Made by a program: the position numbers and the translations under genes. The notes beneath the pieces are model-generated. The model ran no database searches. It saw nothing but the letters and a program-made list of their open reading frames with translations, and was not told the origin of the DNA. Below are positions 1 to 12,612 of a stretch of DNA of 64,000 bases, piece by piece; within the stretch, counting starts at the first letter, position 1, and the number at the start of each line of letters is the position of its first letter. The DNA comes from Thuidium tamariscinum (Eukaryota > Streptophyta > Bryopsida > Hypnales > Thuidiaceae). The stretch lies in the NCBI GenBank assembly GCA_947034885.2, contig OX344751.2, positions 35,081,582-35,145,581 of the forward strand. Reading direction: 5' to 3'.

Positions 1-2888
1 AGGAAGCGGGGTTGCTGCTGTTCTGCAACATTGCAAGGTGGAGACCCGTGGCTTTTGTTCTAAAGAATGAAGAAGCTTGCCATTGATATCAAAGAGGTCG
101 TCATCAGCATGTAAGACCTGTATCCCACACTCTGGTCACATGAGAGCTTGCGTATCAATGGTGTACCTTTGAGCTGATCACATACATTGCAATCCTGTTG
201 CGGTGTCGAAAGGTAGCTATTTTAAACAGTGATTTTGTGGTGTCTACTGCACTGTAAGTTAGCTGTTTTTTTAGGAGAGCTTGTTGGACCGTAAGTTGGA
301 GACCTTAGATCATTCAATCTTCCAGTCCGGAGACCAACTGAAGAACATGCACGAAAACTAGCAGCTCAAGAAGACACCCGTGCTGTAGTCTTGTCAATAA
401 GCTTGCCTGGAGCAAGGGCTGATCCGAAAGATTTATTGCAAAGATCACTTTAGCCATGGTGAATATTGCAATCGGTTAAGAAATACCGACCGAAGTTGCT
501 ACCGCTAGAAGAATCAAGCCAGGCATAGTTCAAGTCGCGCTTGGAGTTTTTTCTTCACGGTTTCGGAATATAACTGTAATTAGTAGTTGGAGGTGCAAAA
601 AATATTAAGTTAGCATTTTTGCTGGTAACTATATAAATTCGTTTGCCTCTGATTGCTAAGAACCCAGTCCATGGCGAAAGATATGGATGGGATGCTAATT
701 AATGAGCACTGATCATCTTAATAGCTCTCGTTAATAACAGTAGCTTACTGTAACTTCAATCTTAGTAGCGACAACATTAAAATATATAGCTCATCTGGAA
801 CCCAAGATCGAATATATAATTTGGCGTTACTGAAAGATCATGTCCTTAACTGCAAAGCTCGAGGATTCAAATATAAGTATAACTATAGATTCGAATACTG
901 CTTCTGGTTAATACCTTTTACTGTTGTGGAAATAAATTAAAATACCTCACGAGTTCGGACAGATGTTAGCGACTGTTATGTCCATGGGATTCGTAACTAA
1001 CGAATTAAAACGGTGCCGTTCTTGAGGCAAGTAGGGATTCGGGCCTTCGAGACCAGCATATTCGATCTACTGTTGCACGTTCACGAAGCAACATCTGAGG
1101 AATCTCTGTTTGGACACGCATTTGAATCGAGAGCGTGCTCGTTGACTGCTTTAAATTTGTTCGATGGTATACTCGATTCCTGATCAGTACTCTCTCTCAC
1201 AGGCACATACAGTATCCAGGGAGTCGGCCATCGAGGAATACCATTCCGGTGCAAGCTAGTTGACACCCTTGAGCTCCCTACGATAACAGACAGAAAACCT
1301 CTCCAAATGTGATTGCGAGACCTGGAGGAAACTTGCCTCTTTCTCTAAGATCGTGGTAAATTAATTTTCTGACCTTGGAAGAGGTCTCAACGACCTAATC
1401 CAGAAGGGTCAGATTATTTGAAGTATAGATCTATCCAATTTAGTTTACTCGACCGGGTCTGTACGCAGTTGAAGAATCCAGTGTGAGCATGGAAGAAAAA
1501 TGATTCGACATCGAATCAGTGTCGGGCAGCTTCCGTTCGTGACTGTTCCTATTCCGAACGTCTTTTTCCCTCCATAGGCTCGCCTGATTGAATTACTGAA
1601 AGGCTCAAGCGTTTCAGAGCTCCTTGACCTACAGTCCAAGTTTTTAAGTTCAGGTAATCATAATAGAATCAGCGTCACGGAATAACTAGAACAGTACAAT
1701 CTTGAAGCAATCTTGAGCTTCTTTGCCAATGGTGAAGTTGGGGTTTTGATAACTGAGATGACTAAAATTTTCCGGATTTAGACTGATAGACGTGCCAGCA
1801 AGTGCGTATTTTTTTAGTGCGTCTTGTTGTTCTCTGTTGTTGAGTGATACTATGCTTCGCACTGGAGTTAAAGGGGCACAAGTACACGTTATTCGGTTTC
1901 CCTGAATATTGAAGGTCCTGGAGCAACAGGCGTTCGTGATGCCGACATCAGTTGTCAGAATGTTTTCTCATCCCAAAGGTACGATTTGCAAAAAAATTAT
2001 ATTCATTTCAATCTATTTGATATCTTAACACCATGTACCTTGACACCTAGACATCAATTTCAATGCCTATTTATTTAGCGTCATGTGCTACCTTAAGCAA
2101 TGACGGTCGCTTATTAATTTTACATGGTTCAGTTTTTTTGGGAAAGGCTTTCCTTTAAGTATTGATCTATTTTGCTCCCCTCCTAGTCATCATGTAGGGT
2201 TTCTACAAACTTTTCTGTAAAAGCATTCATCTACACTAAAGCAGGTGCATTAAATTGCTTTATCTCTGCAGCCTTAAATAACTGAACAGGTATTTACTTC
2301 ATATATTTTCAACAGGGCTGCCTGCATTTACTTCGTCCGAGTTGAATTGCAATTGGAAGATCTATGATTACCATTCTGGGGACGACAATGCTGGCCATTG
2401 CAAGGAGAATTAGAAACGAGCATCTTCAATTCTTCGCCTGAGGATCCACTGGGAACGGCTCAGTACGTATTGCATTGGGATCAGCAACGTGTCTTCTAGC
2501 TTCGTCAAATTAGTGGCAACTCAGGAACACAGGTGGATTCACATAATTGTTATGACATTGATTTCTCGTCATTCACTGTTCGTTAAATGCATAATTATGC
2601 TGGTTTCCTAATCCGTCTGTTAATCTTTTAATCTGTAAATCTGTAAATCTGTAATGATCTGTGAATGCTGTAAGGAAACTCTTGAGTACAAGAATAACAC
2701 AACCCACCAACCTGGGCCATACACAGTTTGAGTAACCTTTTGCTGAAGCTGAAACTTGACCCTAATTAAGAACTAACCTAGAATTATGATCACTTGCTGC
2801 ATGATCCATCCTCAACTGATACATGATTTTGCACTTGTGCATGCAGGTCAGGCGTCATTGATTAATCTTCCGGACTAGCTAGCTCCTG
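1..2888. other. upstream non-coding region
   Basis: No coding region could be supported here. Base composition is moderate and less AT-rich than the repeat regions further on, which fits the 5' flank of the GRAS gene. Open frames are short (about 60 codons) and resemble nothing I recognise. A possible splice acceptor (a pyrimidine-poor tract ending GCATGCAG near 2847) lies about 40 bases before the GRAS start codon, so part of this stretch may be a 5'-UTR intron. A short run of about three 9-bp units (CTGTAAATC) occurs near 2633-2658. Confidence 0.5.
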
Positions 2889-5238
2889 ATGAGAAATTCC
2901 CTCGTCGAAGGCATGACTGCAGAGCAGCTTCTAATTACGTGTGCCACAGCAATTGAGCAGAATGATGTGAACACCGTCAAGCAAGTGGTGTCTGCGCTGC
3001 GAAACATCTCTTCGGTCAATGGCGAACCCAGTGAGCGCGTCACGGCCTACTTCTTACACGCGCTTCTGCGTCGAGCCGGCTCCATGCTGGACCCCAGTTT
3101 CCTTGCTAGAATCGACCTCCCCTCCCCTCATGGTAAGCCCGCGTTCATCTAGCCGCCCTCGGCACTTGTGTCCACCCTTGATCGAAGTCTCTTCGGATGT
3201 TATTTATCAGAATGATATGATTGTTGCTTGAATTGAACGAAGCCTAAAATGAAATTTGGAGCTTGCTAGAAACCCTGGTAATTTACGTGTCTCTAGCTGG
3301 CAGAGTACCTGTGGTAATTTACGTTAGCTAGAGTCTGTCTGATCTCATATGGTTACTGTCTTCGATTGACGATTCGAATTCGAATGAAAACCTTCCAAAT
3401 TTTTCTAAGTAGTTTACATTACAACATGATTAACTCTTTCGTTAAAGCAACGAAATTCTGTCTGGGAGCGAGCTAGCAAGCTTGGGTACATTCCTCGCAT
3501 ATGAGATATGTTTGTGATTAATAAGAGGGGTCAGGAAGGAATCAGAAAGGTTTCAGATCGAGTATACAGTATGGTTTGACGCGTTGACCGTTTGATATTT
3601 ATTACGCGTTAGTGTAGGTATTGATGGAAGAAACCCAAACGATAGATGTTGTCCTACAAGTCTGGAGAGCCAGAATCGAATTGAATAGCAGGATCGATCA
3701 GAGTTGGCCCAGATGTGGAGGGTGTGCGTTACAAGGCCTGGCCATAGAATGTGATGTACATGTTTACAATGGAGGCTCAGTTTTCATTGATACTACATGT
3801 GGTGGACATCTAGGAATTAATGGAAGAAACCGATACGATCAGTGTTGTCCTATAATTTGGAGATATTAATCAAATAGTATCAGAATTGGCCCAAATGTGG
3901 AGGGTGTGGAGGGTGTGCACGGGCCGGCCATAGAATGTAAAATGTGATGCTCACGATATAGGAGGGTTCCTTAGCTACATGTGGTAGACAGTCTTACTAG
4001 GAATTCGTGGAAGAAACCAATTAACACGACTTGTGTTGTCATGTAAGTCGATCCGGAGAGTATCGACCAAATTTTAGCACCAGAATTGACTCGAATGTGG
4101 AGGGTGTGATACACGAGTCAGTCATAGAATGTGGTGTAAATGTTTGCATTGTAGGGTTTCAATTTCTTGCTACTACATGCATGTGGTAGACGATCGAGTA
4201 CTTATGATGGAAGAAGCCAATATGATAAGTGTTGTCACAGAAGTGCAGTGGACGGAGCGGAAATGGAGCCTCAACGAACTCACCCGCTTCGTGGACCTCA
4301 CCCCGTACTTCCGTTTCGGCTACACCGCCGCTAACGGCGCCCTGCTTGAAGCTTTCGAAGGCAAAACCCAGATCCACATCTTGGACTTCAGCACCACGCA
4401 CGGCATGCAATGGCCCACTTTTATCGAAGCTCTCGCGGACCGCGCCGGCGGCCCCCCTCACACCTTCCGCCTCACGCTCTCCAGCGCGTCTCTCCCCACC
4501 GGCATCGCCCCGCGCTTGCAAACCACCTACGAAGAAGTCGGACAAAGACTCAGCAACTACGCCCGACTCAGACACGTCCCTTTCGAGTTTACCATCCTCA
4601 CCCCGCCACTGGAGTCTCTCCTCAGCGCCCAAGACTTCCCCATTTGCGACGGAGAAGCCCTCGGCGTCAACTTCTCGATACGCTTACACTACCTCGCAGA
4701 CGAATCGCAGGGATCGGGATCCATGGGATCCAGTTCGCAGGGATCCAGCGCACAACCCCAACCATTATGTCCACGTGATCACCTTCTCCACTTGATCCGA
4801 TCCCTAAACCCAGCTATTGTGACGCTCTACGAAGAGGACTGCGCTGCGACATCCTGTGACGTCGTGAAGCGGTTGGAAAACTCATTCGCTTACGAGTGGA
4901 TGCCATTCGACTACATTGCGACGTTCTGTGCTTCCGGCAACCGAGAGCGGGAAGAGTACGAGCGGAGCGTGGGACGGAAGATCGAGAATATTGTGGCCTG
5001 TGAGGGAGAAAGACGGATGGAGCGACTGGAGTCGAAGCGGCAGTGGTTGCAGCGCATGGGCAGGATGCGATTTCGGGCAGTGCCGGCGACTGAGGAGGTG
5101 GTGTTGGCATTGCAGGATGTAGTGGAGCATCACAACACCGGATGGGGGATGAAGGAGGAGGAAGAGGAAGGCACGCAGGCGTTGCTGTGGAAAGGGAATA
5201 GTCTGGCGTTTGCGTCGGCATGGGTGCCTTCGCGGTAG
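2889..5238 (+). CDS. GRAS-family transcriptional regulator, SCL32-like (2 exons)
   Basis: This is a plant-specific nuclear GRAS regulator. The coding exons are 2889-3132 and 4241-5238. The donor GTAAGC at 3133 and the acceptor CACAG ending at 4240 give a phase-1 intron of 1,108 bp, and the joined frame encodes 413 residues, close to the roughly 410 residues I recall for Arabidopsis SCL32. Exon 1 carries the first leucine-rich region (AEQLLITCATAIEQ, from about residue 11). Exon 2 carries WSLNELTRFVDLTP, the VHIID-type motif as IHILDFSTTHGMQW (about 126-139), the IVTLYEEDC and WMPFDYIATF segments (the PFYRE region), KIENIVACEG, and a SAW-type end (GWGMK then LLWKGNSLAFASAWVP). An in-frame TAG at 2880-2882 fixes the start at 2889. 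The IENIVA, KRxWxxRM and LxWKG-xxFAxxWVP pattern favours the SCL32 subfamily. SCL32-type genes are usually intronless, so the intron is unusual. No DNA-binding domain is expected; the family acts through partner proteins. Confidence 0.88.
3623..4240 (+). repeat. four degenerate tandem repeats of about 195 bp inside the GRAS intron
   Basis: The 3' part of the intron consists of successive units beginning near 3623, 3820, 4009 and 4207. Each unit opens with a form of ATGGAAGAAACC followed by a form of GTGTTGTC. It continues with TGTGGAGGGTGTG and CATAGAATGT, and ends near ACATGTGGTAGAC. Units differ by substitutions and small indels. The fourth unit is cut short because its GTTGTCACAG supplies the 3' splice site of the gene, so the coding exon begins inside the repeat consensus. 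This is read directly from the sequence; the order of events is inferred. Confidence 0.8.
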
Positions 5239-5374
5239 ATCATTGCATGGGCGCCGCTTTGAAAATTCATATTAATTTTTCTAGGACTCTTTGAATTATT
5301 TCTAGCTACTTCATGACGCGGCATCGATGAGAAAGCTACTTGTGTCGGCGTTGTTGGATGGGTACTTGCGTGCG

Positions 5375-5605
5375 TAGAGCATCACATTATACACTGGTTG
5401 GGGCGCTAAGCAGGAGGATCGGAGGAGTTCGTGCTGGCGTTGCTGTGGAGAGGGAATTCACTACGCTGGCGTTTGCTTCGATCGGCCTCGTAGAACTCTT
5501 GCTCGGTAGATCGATGGTCCCCACGCATCCTCCACTTTCATCGAACACTGATATTTTTCTAGAATTCTCGGATTCGTCTACTTCATTACTTTGCGCGGTT
5601 TGATG
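5375..5605 (+). pseudogene. decayed tandem duplicate of the GRAS gene 3' end
   Basis: This stretch repeats, in order and in the same orientation, landmarks of the last coding bases and 3' flank of the GRAS gene (about 5128-5333): AGAGCATCACA, GGCGTTGCTGTGGA, GGGAAT, CTGGCGTTTGC, CGGTAGATC, TTTTTCTAG and CTACTTCAT. The coding frame is lost through indels, so it cannot encode the SAW end. It is a local partial duplication about 250 bp downstream of the original. No other part of the GRAS gene was found copied here. Confidence 0.75.
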
Positions 5606-5610
5606 TGAAC

Positions 5611-8168
5611 ATTGACATTGAATTTTCTACACATGTAATGACGTGCCAGTGATTCTGAACTGTGAGTTCATCGTTTTCATGCTCAAGTCGGTGCGGTACT
5701 TCGGTTGATGGATTTCGTTTTCAGGAACTTGGTTCCCTATTTTAGACTGGTAATTGGTTAATCTTCCAGAGGACGACAAGTTCGATCAGTGGTGTGCTAC
5801 CGATTGATCTTCCAGTGGCCATCCGGACGGCCAATCTGCCAGGAACAAACTAATTAAGTCACAGAATATACCCGCGTATTATTAGAACTGCTCTTTCAAA
5901 TGCTGCAAGGGACACAAATGATTGTAGACCTGAAATGAGGATGTGCAGGAACTTTCTGCCATTGCAGGTGGCAGTGGCGCACAATTCCAGATGAATATAA
6001 TGCAGAATTGGAAGGGCTCAATGGTGAAACGGGAGAAAATTTAGAAACCCTATTGTTAGGTAATGGTAATCCTAGCAAACGATCAAGTTTTATACAATGG
6101 ACATCTTCGTTTGCAACGAAAGCATGTGTATCTCAGTGACGAGTCTGCGAATATGTGCTAACTGCTATGTCATCAGGATGCCAACTCGTATTCAAGTAAT
6201 GAATCGGTGCACTGACTTCCAAATTTGCCGAACACCGTCGCTGAAGCAAATTGGAACACTATTATAAACCCTGCCGATCTGAAAATCGATGTGCGATTCC
6301 ACTGATTATGTCTGCAAGAACTCGAATCGGTTGCACCTTAGAGCAATACTCGGAACAACATTGGGATGCTGTTAATATTGTCTTGTTGAAAGCTTCTATT
6401 CATTTTGGAAACCACATCAATGTGTTAGACCACCATTCCATAATAATGCGGGCAACATTCACTATCTACGTCCTTGTTAGTAAAACTAAGGTAAGAGTTC
6501 CAATTTGTGCTACGCGACTGATTTTTTTTCCTCTTTGTACGTAGCCTCTTTACATCAATGGATTACATTCAAAAATTTGAATTTGAATTTTTGTGCACAT
6601 TCTAATTCCAAATTTTTGAAATATGAAGTGAGGATATGTAAAGCCTTCAGCCTCTGGGTGGTAGTGCCTCACACAAGACTTTCATTAGAAGAAACTCTGA
6701 CCTAGGGTCTTGACTTCACCACCATCACCATAGCCACAGTTGATAACAGAAGAAACCGGCTCTGCCACCCTGAAGTCTCTCCTACCCATCTTCCTCTTTT
6801 CGACGATTTGCTTAGTTTTGACCAGCTGCAGAGGATTTGATTCATGGTTTTAAAATGGCCAATTTGACATAACATATTGTCAAACGTATAATTCAAGTGA
6901 GGTTTAATTGTATTTCACTAGAATCAGGGAAGAACACAGCTTGTATTGATGACAAAACGAAGAATGATGAACAAATACCAGCCCCTACATATGACCTGCC
7001 TAAAAATGCTAAAAAATGCTCAGCATCGAAACCCCATTCGAGCTCTTAGTTGGTCCTTTCTGGGTTAAACTTGTGCATCGGTTCTCCAATTCTGGTGACA
7101 CTCAATACCTTCTCATCCACGGTAGAATTTCAGCTCGATTCCCCGATTTCTCTGTGATAAAAACTTCAAAGACATACAGAATCTCAAGACAGACAGAAAT
7201 TCAGACAGTGAGCAACGAAGTCATCCCCATCGCCCTGCATGTCATGAAGTCATATATATTACAACGAAATTAACATGCTCGACATTTTCATCTGGCTATG
7301 TCTCATCAAACTGCTGGAGGGGGCGGATGGGCGCACTTTGTGATCTGCACTGCAATAGAACGTGCTTGAATAACAAAATGCTTCCTCTATCACCGAATTG
7401 AAATTTGTACTCTTTGTTCTTTGGTTCCTACATTCCTACCGAGTCCCAGATGTTGGTGGAACCATTTTATTCTACAGAATTTAATACCGCTCTGTCAGTA
7501 CTCGCAGGCACTCAGGCAGGTGACAAATAATTGATTCTCGACTCTCCTTCCACCAGCTTGAGAACAAAAAATTTGTCGTATAGGAGAGGGCTCTGAAATC
7601 GCCCAGGCTTTTGCAACCATCCAGTAGGAGGCTGTGAAATGGAACTTGATTGTGGCGGTAAATGAATTTCCAATTACATTGGAGCATGATAAGAGTTTGT
7701 TTTTTTCCTTCTTCAATGGATGGTTTCAGAGTCACAGTGGCTTCATTCTCAACTAAGTGAATAAAATAAGACTTGGTTGTTGAACCCCCTTCTTACAAGT
7801 GTTACAAAATCTGAAATAATGATTAATTCAAGCATTTAGGAAGGAATGCATTTAGAAACCACCTTGATTACTTTTTCCATGTTGCAATGCTAGTTCTTGA
7901 ACAAAGCCAGATTTATTTCCAAACTGCGCATGTATGAGTTTGTGAGGCCTACTGATCACAAATAGTGCCCTATGCCAAACTGTGTTTGAAAATTCATAAC
8001 TAATTCAGTAATGCTTCAAAAAATATGAAACAACTTGTGTTAGATTCCTAGAACAATTTTCTTTGATTGAAAAATAAGTTCAAAATATTTGCATCAAAAG
8101 AAATACATGAACAAGGGTGATCAGCTCTTAAATGAGCAGTTTCTCAGCCTCAATCCTCCCTTATGAGG
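5611..8168. other. intergenic, nothing recognised
   Basis: No coding region or clear repeat was found. Open frames of up to about 97 codons occur on both strands but show no domain or conserved motif. The sequence grades from moderate to AT-rich composition away from the GRAS gene. Confidence 0.5.
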
Positions 8169-8397
8169 TTAAACCCTAAACACCTCAATCCTTTTTTGAA
8201 TTTTTGCACATTATTGCTTATAACTTTGTATTGATGTATCATTTACCAGATTTTAATGAATTTGGTCATTTCAGAAGGTTGTCTTTTTTAGATTCAAGTA
8301 TTACATTCAATAAATGAGAAGTTAGTTGGATGAAACAGTGCCTTGAAGCCCTTTGATCATTGTCCAAAATATGGACGATGGAGCACTTTAGGGTTAA
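8169..8397. mobile_element. possible small TTAA-bordered element
   Basis: A TTAA at 8169-8172 is followed by ACCCTAAACACC, and the right side ends CACTTTAGGG before a TTAA at 8394-8397. The ends are short, imperfect inverted repeats (CCCTAAA core) of the kind seen in better TTAA elements elsewhere in this window. The body of about 220 bp has no coding capacity. The weak terminal match makes this tentative. Confidence 0.35.
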
Positions 8398-9915
8398 CCC
8401 TTAAAAGATAGACCTATAATCACTGATTTCAAGCCTCGTTGCTCATCACTTAGTTTGTTGCCATTTTGGAAATAGATATGTATGAAAAATCTTAAATTTA
8501 TTTTTGAAAGATGAAGTTACATATCTTCTCTACTTCACAAAAAATTTAGATTTTTTTGAGGAAAATTGATTTTTGTAAGAATTTTTGAAGAAAAAATGAA
8601 GAAAAAATCATATCAAATAAAAAATTATCTCAAAAAATCTGAAATTTTCACCTTGTATGTACATTAGTGTAAAACATCATGGTGTAAACTCATTTTCCAT
8701 GTACTTCTATAATTAGAATAAAATAAACATTGAAAATACATCCAAAGTTCAAAACACAATAAAATATCCAATGTTACAAATTTTACAAAGTTCTAATGAG
8801 AATAGAAACTATAGTAGTAGACCTTCACTTTGTTAGTTGGGTTCAAACTCAAAAAATATCACTTTTGTGGAGAAATTTCAGATTTATTCAATTTCAATAA
8901 ATACATTAAAATGGCATATTTTGCCATCCATTTTTTTTACTTACTTCTTAACTACATGAAAACAAACATTAGTTAGGCTAAAAATTCAATTGGGTACTCT
9001 TTGTGAGTCAACATGGAAGATTATTAAAAAAATGTGGATGAAAGAACTACTTCTAATCTCTTTTTATGACCCTAAATTGTTATCCAAACCCCACAAAATG
9101 GCATTAGTGGCAGTTTTAGGTTACAATAGAAATATCCAATTTTTTTCTTTTTACTTTTTGAGAAAGTGCCAAGATGACAATCACTTCAAATTTGGTGAAG
9201 CATTGTATTTTTACATTCAACTATCTTTTGGACTTAAAATATTTTTTCATCATACTCATACACTTTTTCATCCAAATTTGACCACTTCATAGTTCATCCA
9301 TATTTTAAAGAGAACTAAAAGAAATTTGGCAAAAAAGATTATTTTTATTTGGCGAAAAAAGACATTTATTTTGAAATGGTGCAATTTGGCCCCATTGTAC
9401 TGGAAGAAAAGGGCTAAAAGTATCTATTTTGAACAACCCCTATAATGGCTTTATAGACTGATCTATTGTAGACAACACTTAGATGCACTATTTATTAAAA
9501 AAGATTCTTTGTTTGCACCTTCTCGTTCAATCATCCCGCTTCCTTTATTGCTACAGGAGAAGTACCAAAGCTAATTGTAATAGGTAAGTCTATGAAACCA
9601 GAATGGGTCCTAATGAAAATCTACATTTATATTGAATAAAATATTCATTTTTGAATTTTTTTTTTCCAATGTTCCTCGTCCTGAGCAATGAACAAAAGTG
9701 TAACTGCTCAACAAATTATTCTTTCCTCAAACAACTGCACGTGTTGTGAAATGAAGGCTATATCAAACATCAAATTAGCGAAATTCACATAATCGGTGAT
9801 TTCAAAACGCCAATCTAGAATTAAACTTGAGATGTATACTAGCATGTTAATTCAAATTTCAGGAGCTTCGTGCACTGGAATGCTACAATTGTGGTGCTTT
9901 GAATTAATTGCACCA
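8398..9915. other. AT-rich intergenic, nothing recognised
   Basis: The stretch is strongly AT-rich. The longest open frame (100 codons, 8990-9292 +) is dominated by Phe, Lys and Leu and carries no recognisable motif, so I do not call it a gene. Confidence 0.5.
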
Positions 9916-10189
9916 CATTAGAGGGGATTTGAGGCCTCTGAAGGGTCGTTTTGGGGCTGTTCCCCAAAACTGTTCTCGTAACTACTGGCCGTTGTCAGGC
10001 CAGCATTTACCAAAAAAAATGGGTCTTGAAATATAAAAAAAGACCAAATTTTTTCATTTTTTCAAAATAAATAAATTAATGACATGGCATTCTCTCAACC
10101 ACGTAGGGTTCTTGTTCACGCAGTAGAAATTGCGTTCTCATAGTCCAGGAACGCGCAGTCTTCCAATGACCTCAAAAAATCCCCTAATG
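9916..10189 (-). mobile_element. CATTAG-ended inverted-repeat element, copy 1
   Basis: The left end reads CATTAGAGGGGATTTGAGG and the right end, on the other strand, CATTAGGGGATTTTTTGAGG. The interior has an AT-rich tract and a GGCCGTTGTCAGGCC segment near 9988-10002. That segment is the reverse complement of GGCCTGACAACGG in the copy at 43094-43359, so the two are the same family in opposite orientation. At about 274 bp it has no coding capacity and must be non-autonomous. No convincing target-site duplication was seen. Confidence 0.65.
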
Positions 10190-12612
10190 ATTTGGCGAAT
10201 TGGACTACATAATTGGTTTCCAAATTTAGGTGAACGCAGACCTATGAGGATAATCATATTAATTAGTTCTTTGTATCAATTCCATGATCGACATGGCAAT
10301 CCAACAATGCTAGTATGTGAACATGAAGATGTGAGCATGTGAGCCTTTTGTATGTATATAAGTAGATATACAACAACCATTGATGATGATTATGACATAA
10401 ATACCTAAAATTAAGTTATCTATAGTGTAGTTGCACTATAATTATAAAAAAACTTCATACTATAAATACCTATATTATAGGTATGTAGTCTTTTAAGCTT
10501 ATGAGCTCACACTCTTAAGCTCACATACAGTAGCAATCCTTTTCAATCAACCATTATAATTGGAGTCCTTTAATTGAGTAATCTATAGAGTGTACCAAAA
10601 TAATTATTGTACAATTTCCAAATTGTGGAAAAAGATGTGAAGTTCACTCATAAACCAATCACTAAACATGTTTGTTGTTTCTCATGGATTTGGAAAAAAA
10701 ACTGCAAGAAGATGGTGGAGCAAGTTATACCAACCTACATAAGGTGGGTACCTCCCAAACCAACATTTTTTGCTATAGCACCTAGTTAGAATTGTCAACC
10801 TCATCATGTTTTCATATTTTCTTGTTGGCAAGTGGAATGAAGTTCTAATACATGATAGAACACAACACTTGGTTACCATATGTAAAAGTTATGAAGAATT
10901 AAAGTTTCATATGGTAGATGATCTAAAATTGTTTCTTCAACATAAGTACATATTGATTTTGGAGATGAACACAAAAAGTGATAGATGGCAGTTTTAGGCA
11001 ATGCGCCATTTTGGGTGCACCCATGTTATATCCTAATATCTAAGTGTTATTTAAGATAATGTATAATTTTTTTATGTTTTTATTCAATTCTTACATTCCC
11101 ACAAAATTTCAACCAAGATACAATTTATCATTTTAACCTTGTAGGGATGCTATAGACTAGAGTGGTCCAATGGATGTTAATTGTAGGAAAATATAATATA
11201 CAAATTAGTCCAATAAACAAAGTAGTTTGGTAACTACCTTGGTCATAGGACTTTGGATCCTTACAAAGTTGAATTAACATTCATTAACCTTTGAAGGACA
11301 AACCATGGTGATTGTGAAATCATCCATTTTGATACCAATAGGAATCATTCATTCAAAAAAATCCCAAAAGCACTCATTGCAACTCAAAATATAGTAGAAA
11401 ATCTCTATTTTCCATACAAAAATCAAAGGATTAATAGTTGCACTTTTGTCCTACAAAAAATGATTTTGTGTCCTCCATTGGATGTTTGGTATCTTTGTCA
11501 ATGTTCAAGGCTTAATATGGCAAATTCATTGAAAATAAAATCTAGTTTCAATTGACCAACTAAAATTTGAATAATATTTTTTTATTTCTATGAGAGTAAG
11601 CATTTACTATTTAGGTTATGAATGTTTTTAAGAACCAAAGCTATAAGAAATGAATGAACTACATTCAAGTATATTGAAAATGATATTTTTGTCCATTTTT
11701 TAATAATATAACTAATAAGGGTACTTGGTGCTTCATGATTATTGTACAAGGTTCACAATGACTTCATGTAGGAATGTGAAGAAAATAATAAATTTCAAGA
11801 GTGAAGATTTGATGTCTAAATTTAACCTTATTGTGTCCATAACATGTAGAGTATAGTTAACTCAACACAAATTCGTAACACAATTAGAATCCTAGTCTGA
11901 AAAAACATTTATGAATTGCAAGGGAGAGTAAGGTAAATATGCCTATAATAGACAAAATTAGTAATCTCTCTTAATGTCATTAGCAAAAAAATTCAAATTT
12001 TTTGTCCATAAAAAGATAAATGTGAGAAACAAAGAAAGCAATCAAAATTTTGTTTCTTGGACAAAGTTTGAATTTTTTATGAAATTTTGAAGCATGCTAC
12101 CCAATTGGCCCAAAAGAATCTCTAAACAATCCCAAATTAAGCAAAAAGTGTTTAGATACAAGTCATCTTACCACCGCTAGAAGCAAACACAACATTTTCT
12201 AAAATGGCCACTACATGAAGGAATAAAAAAATAAAATTTTAGGGCAAGTTTACACTAGAAAGGTGTAAGTGTCTTATAACAATCACTAGTAACTCCATGA
12301 CCATCTCTCAAGGCATTGATTATGGCCACATATCAACCTATTGTAGTCCTTATCCCATTTATTAAAAAAAGTTTGTCATAACTTGATATAAGATTCTAAT
12401 GGATAGTTCACCAAGTGCCTATTATAGGTAAGTTTGCCTTATCTATGGTTCTTAGATTGCCATTCTAGTTTATGGTGTTGCCAACGAGGAATTCAAAATC
12501 TTACAAGAATTTCCTATCTATTCATTGTTTTTAATTGATCCCTACATTCCTATACTGAATTGTGAAATAATATTGCCTTTATAATTAGGTTGCCTTACTC
12601 CAAGAAAGATAT

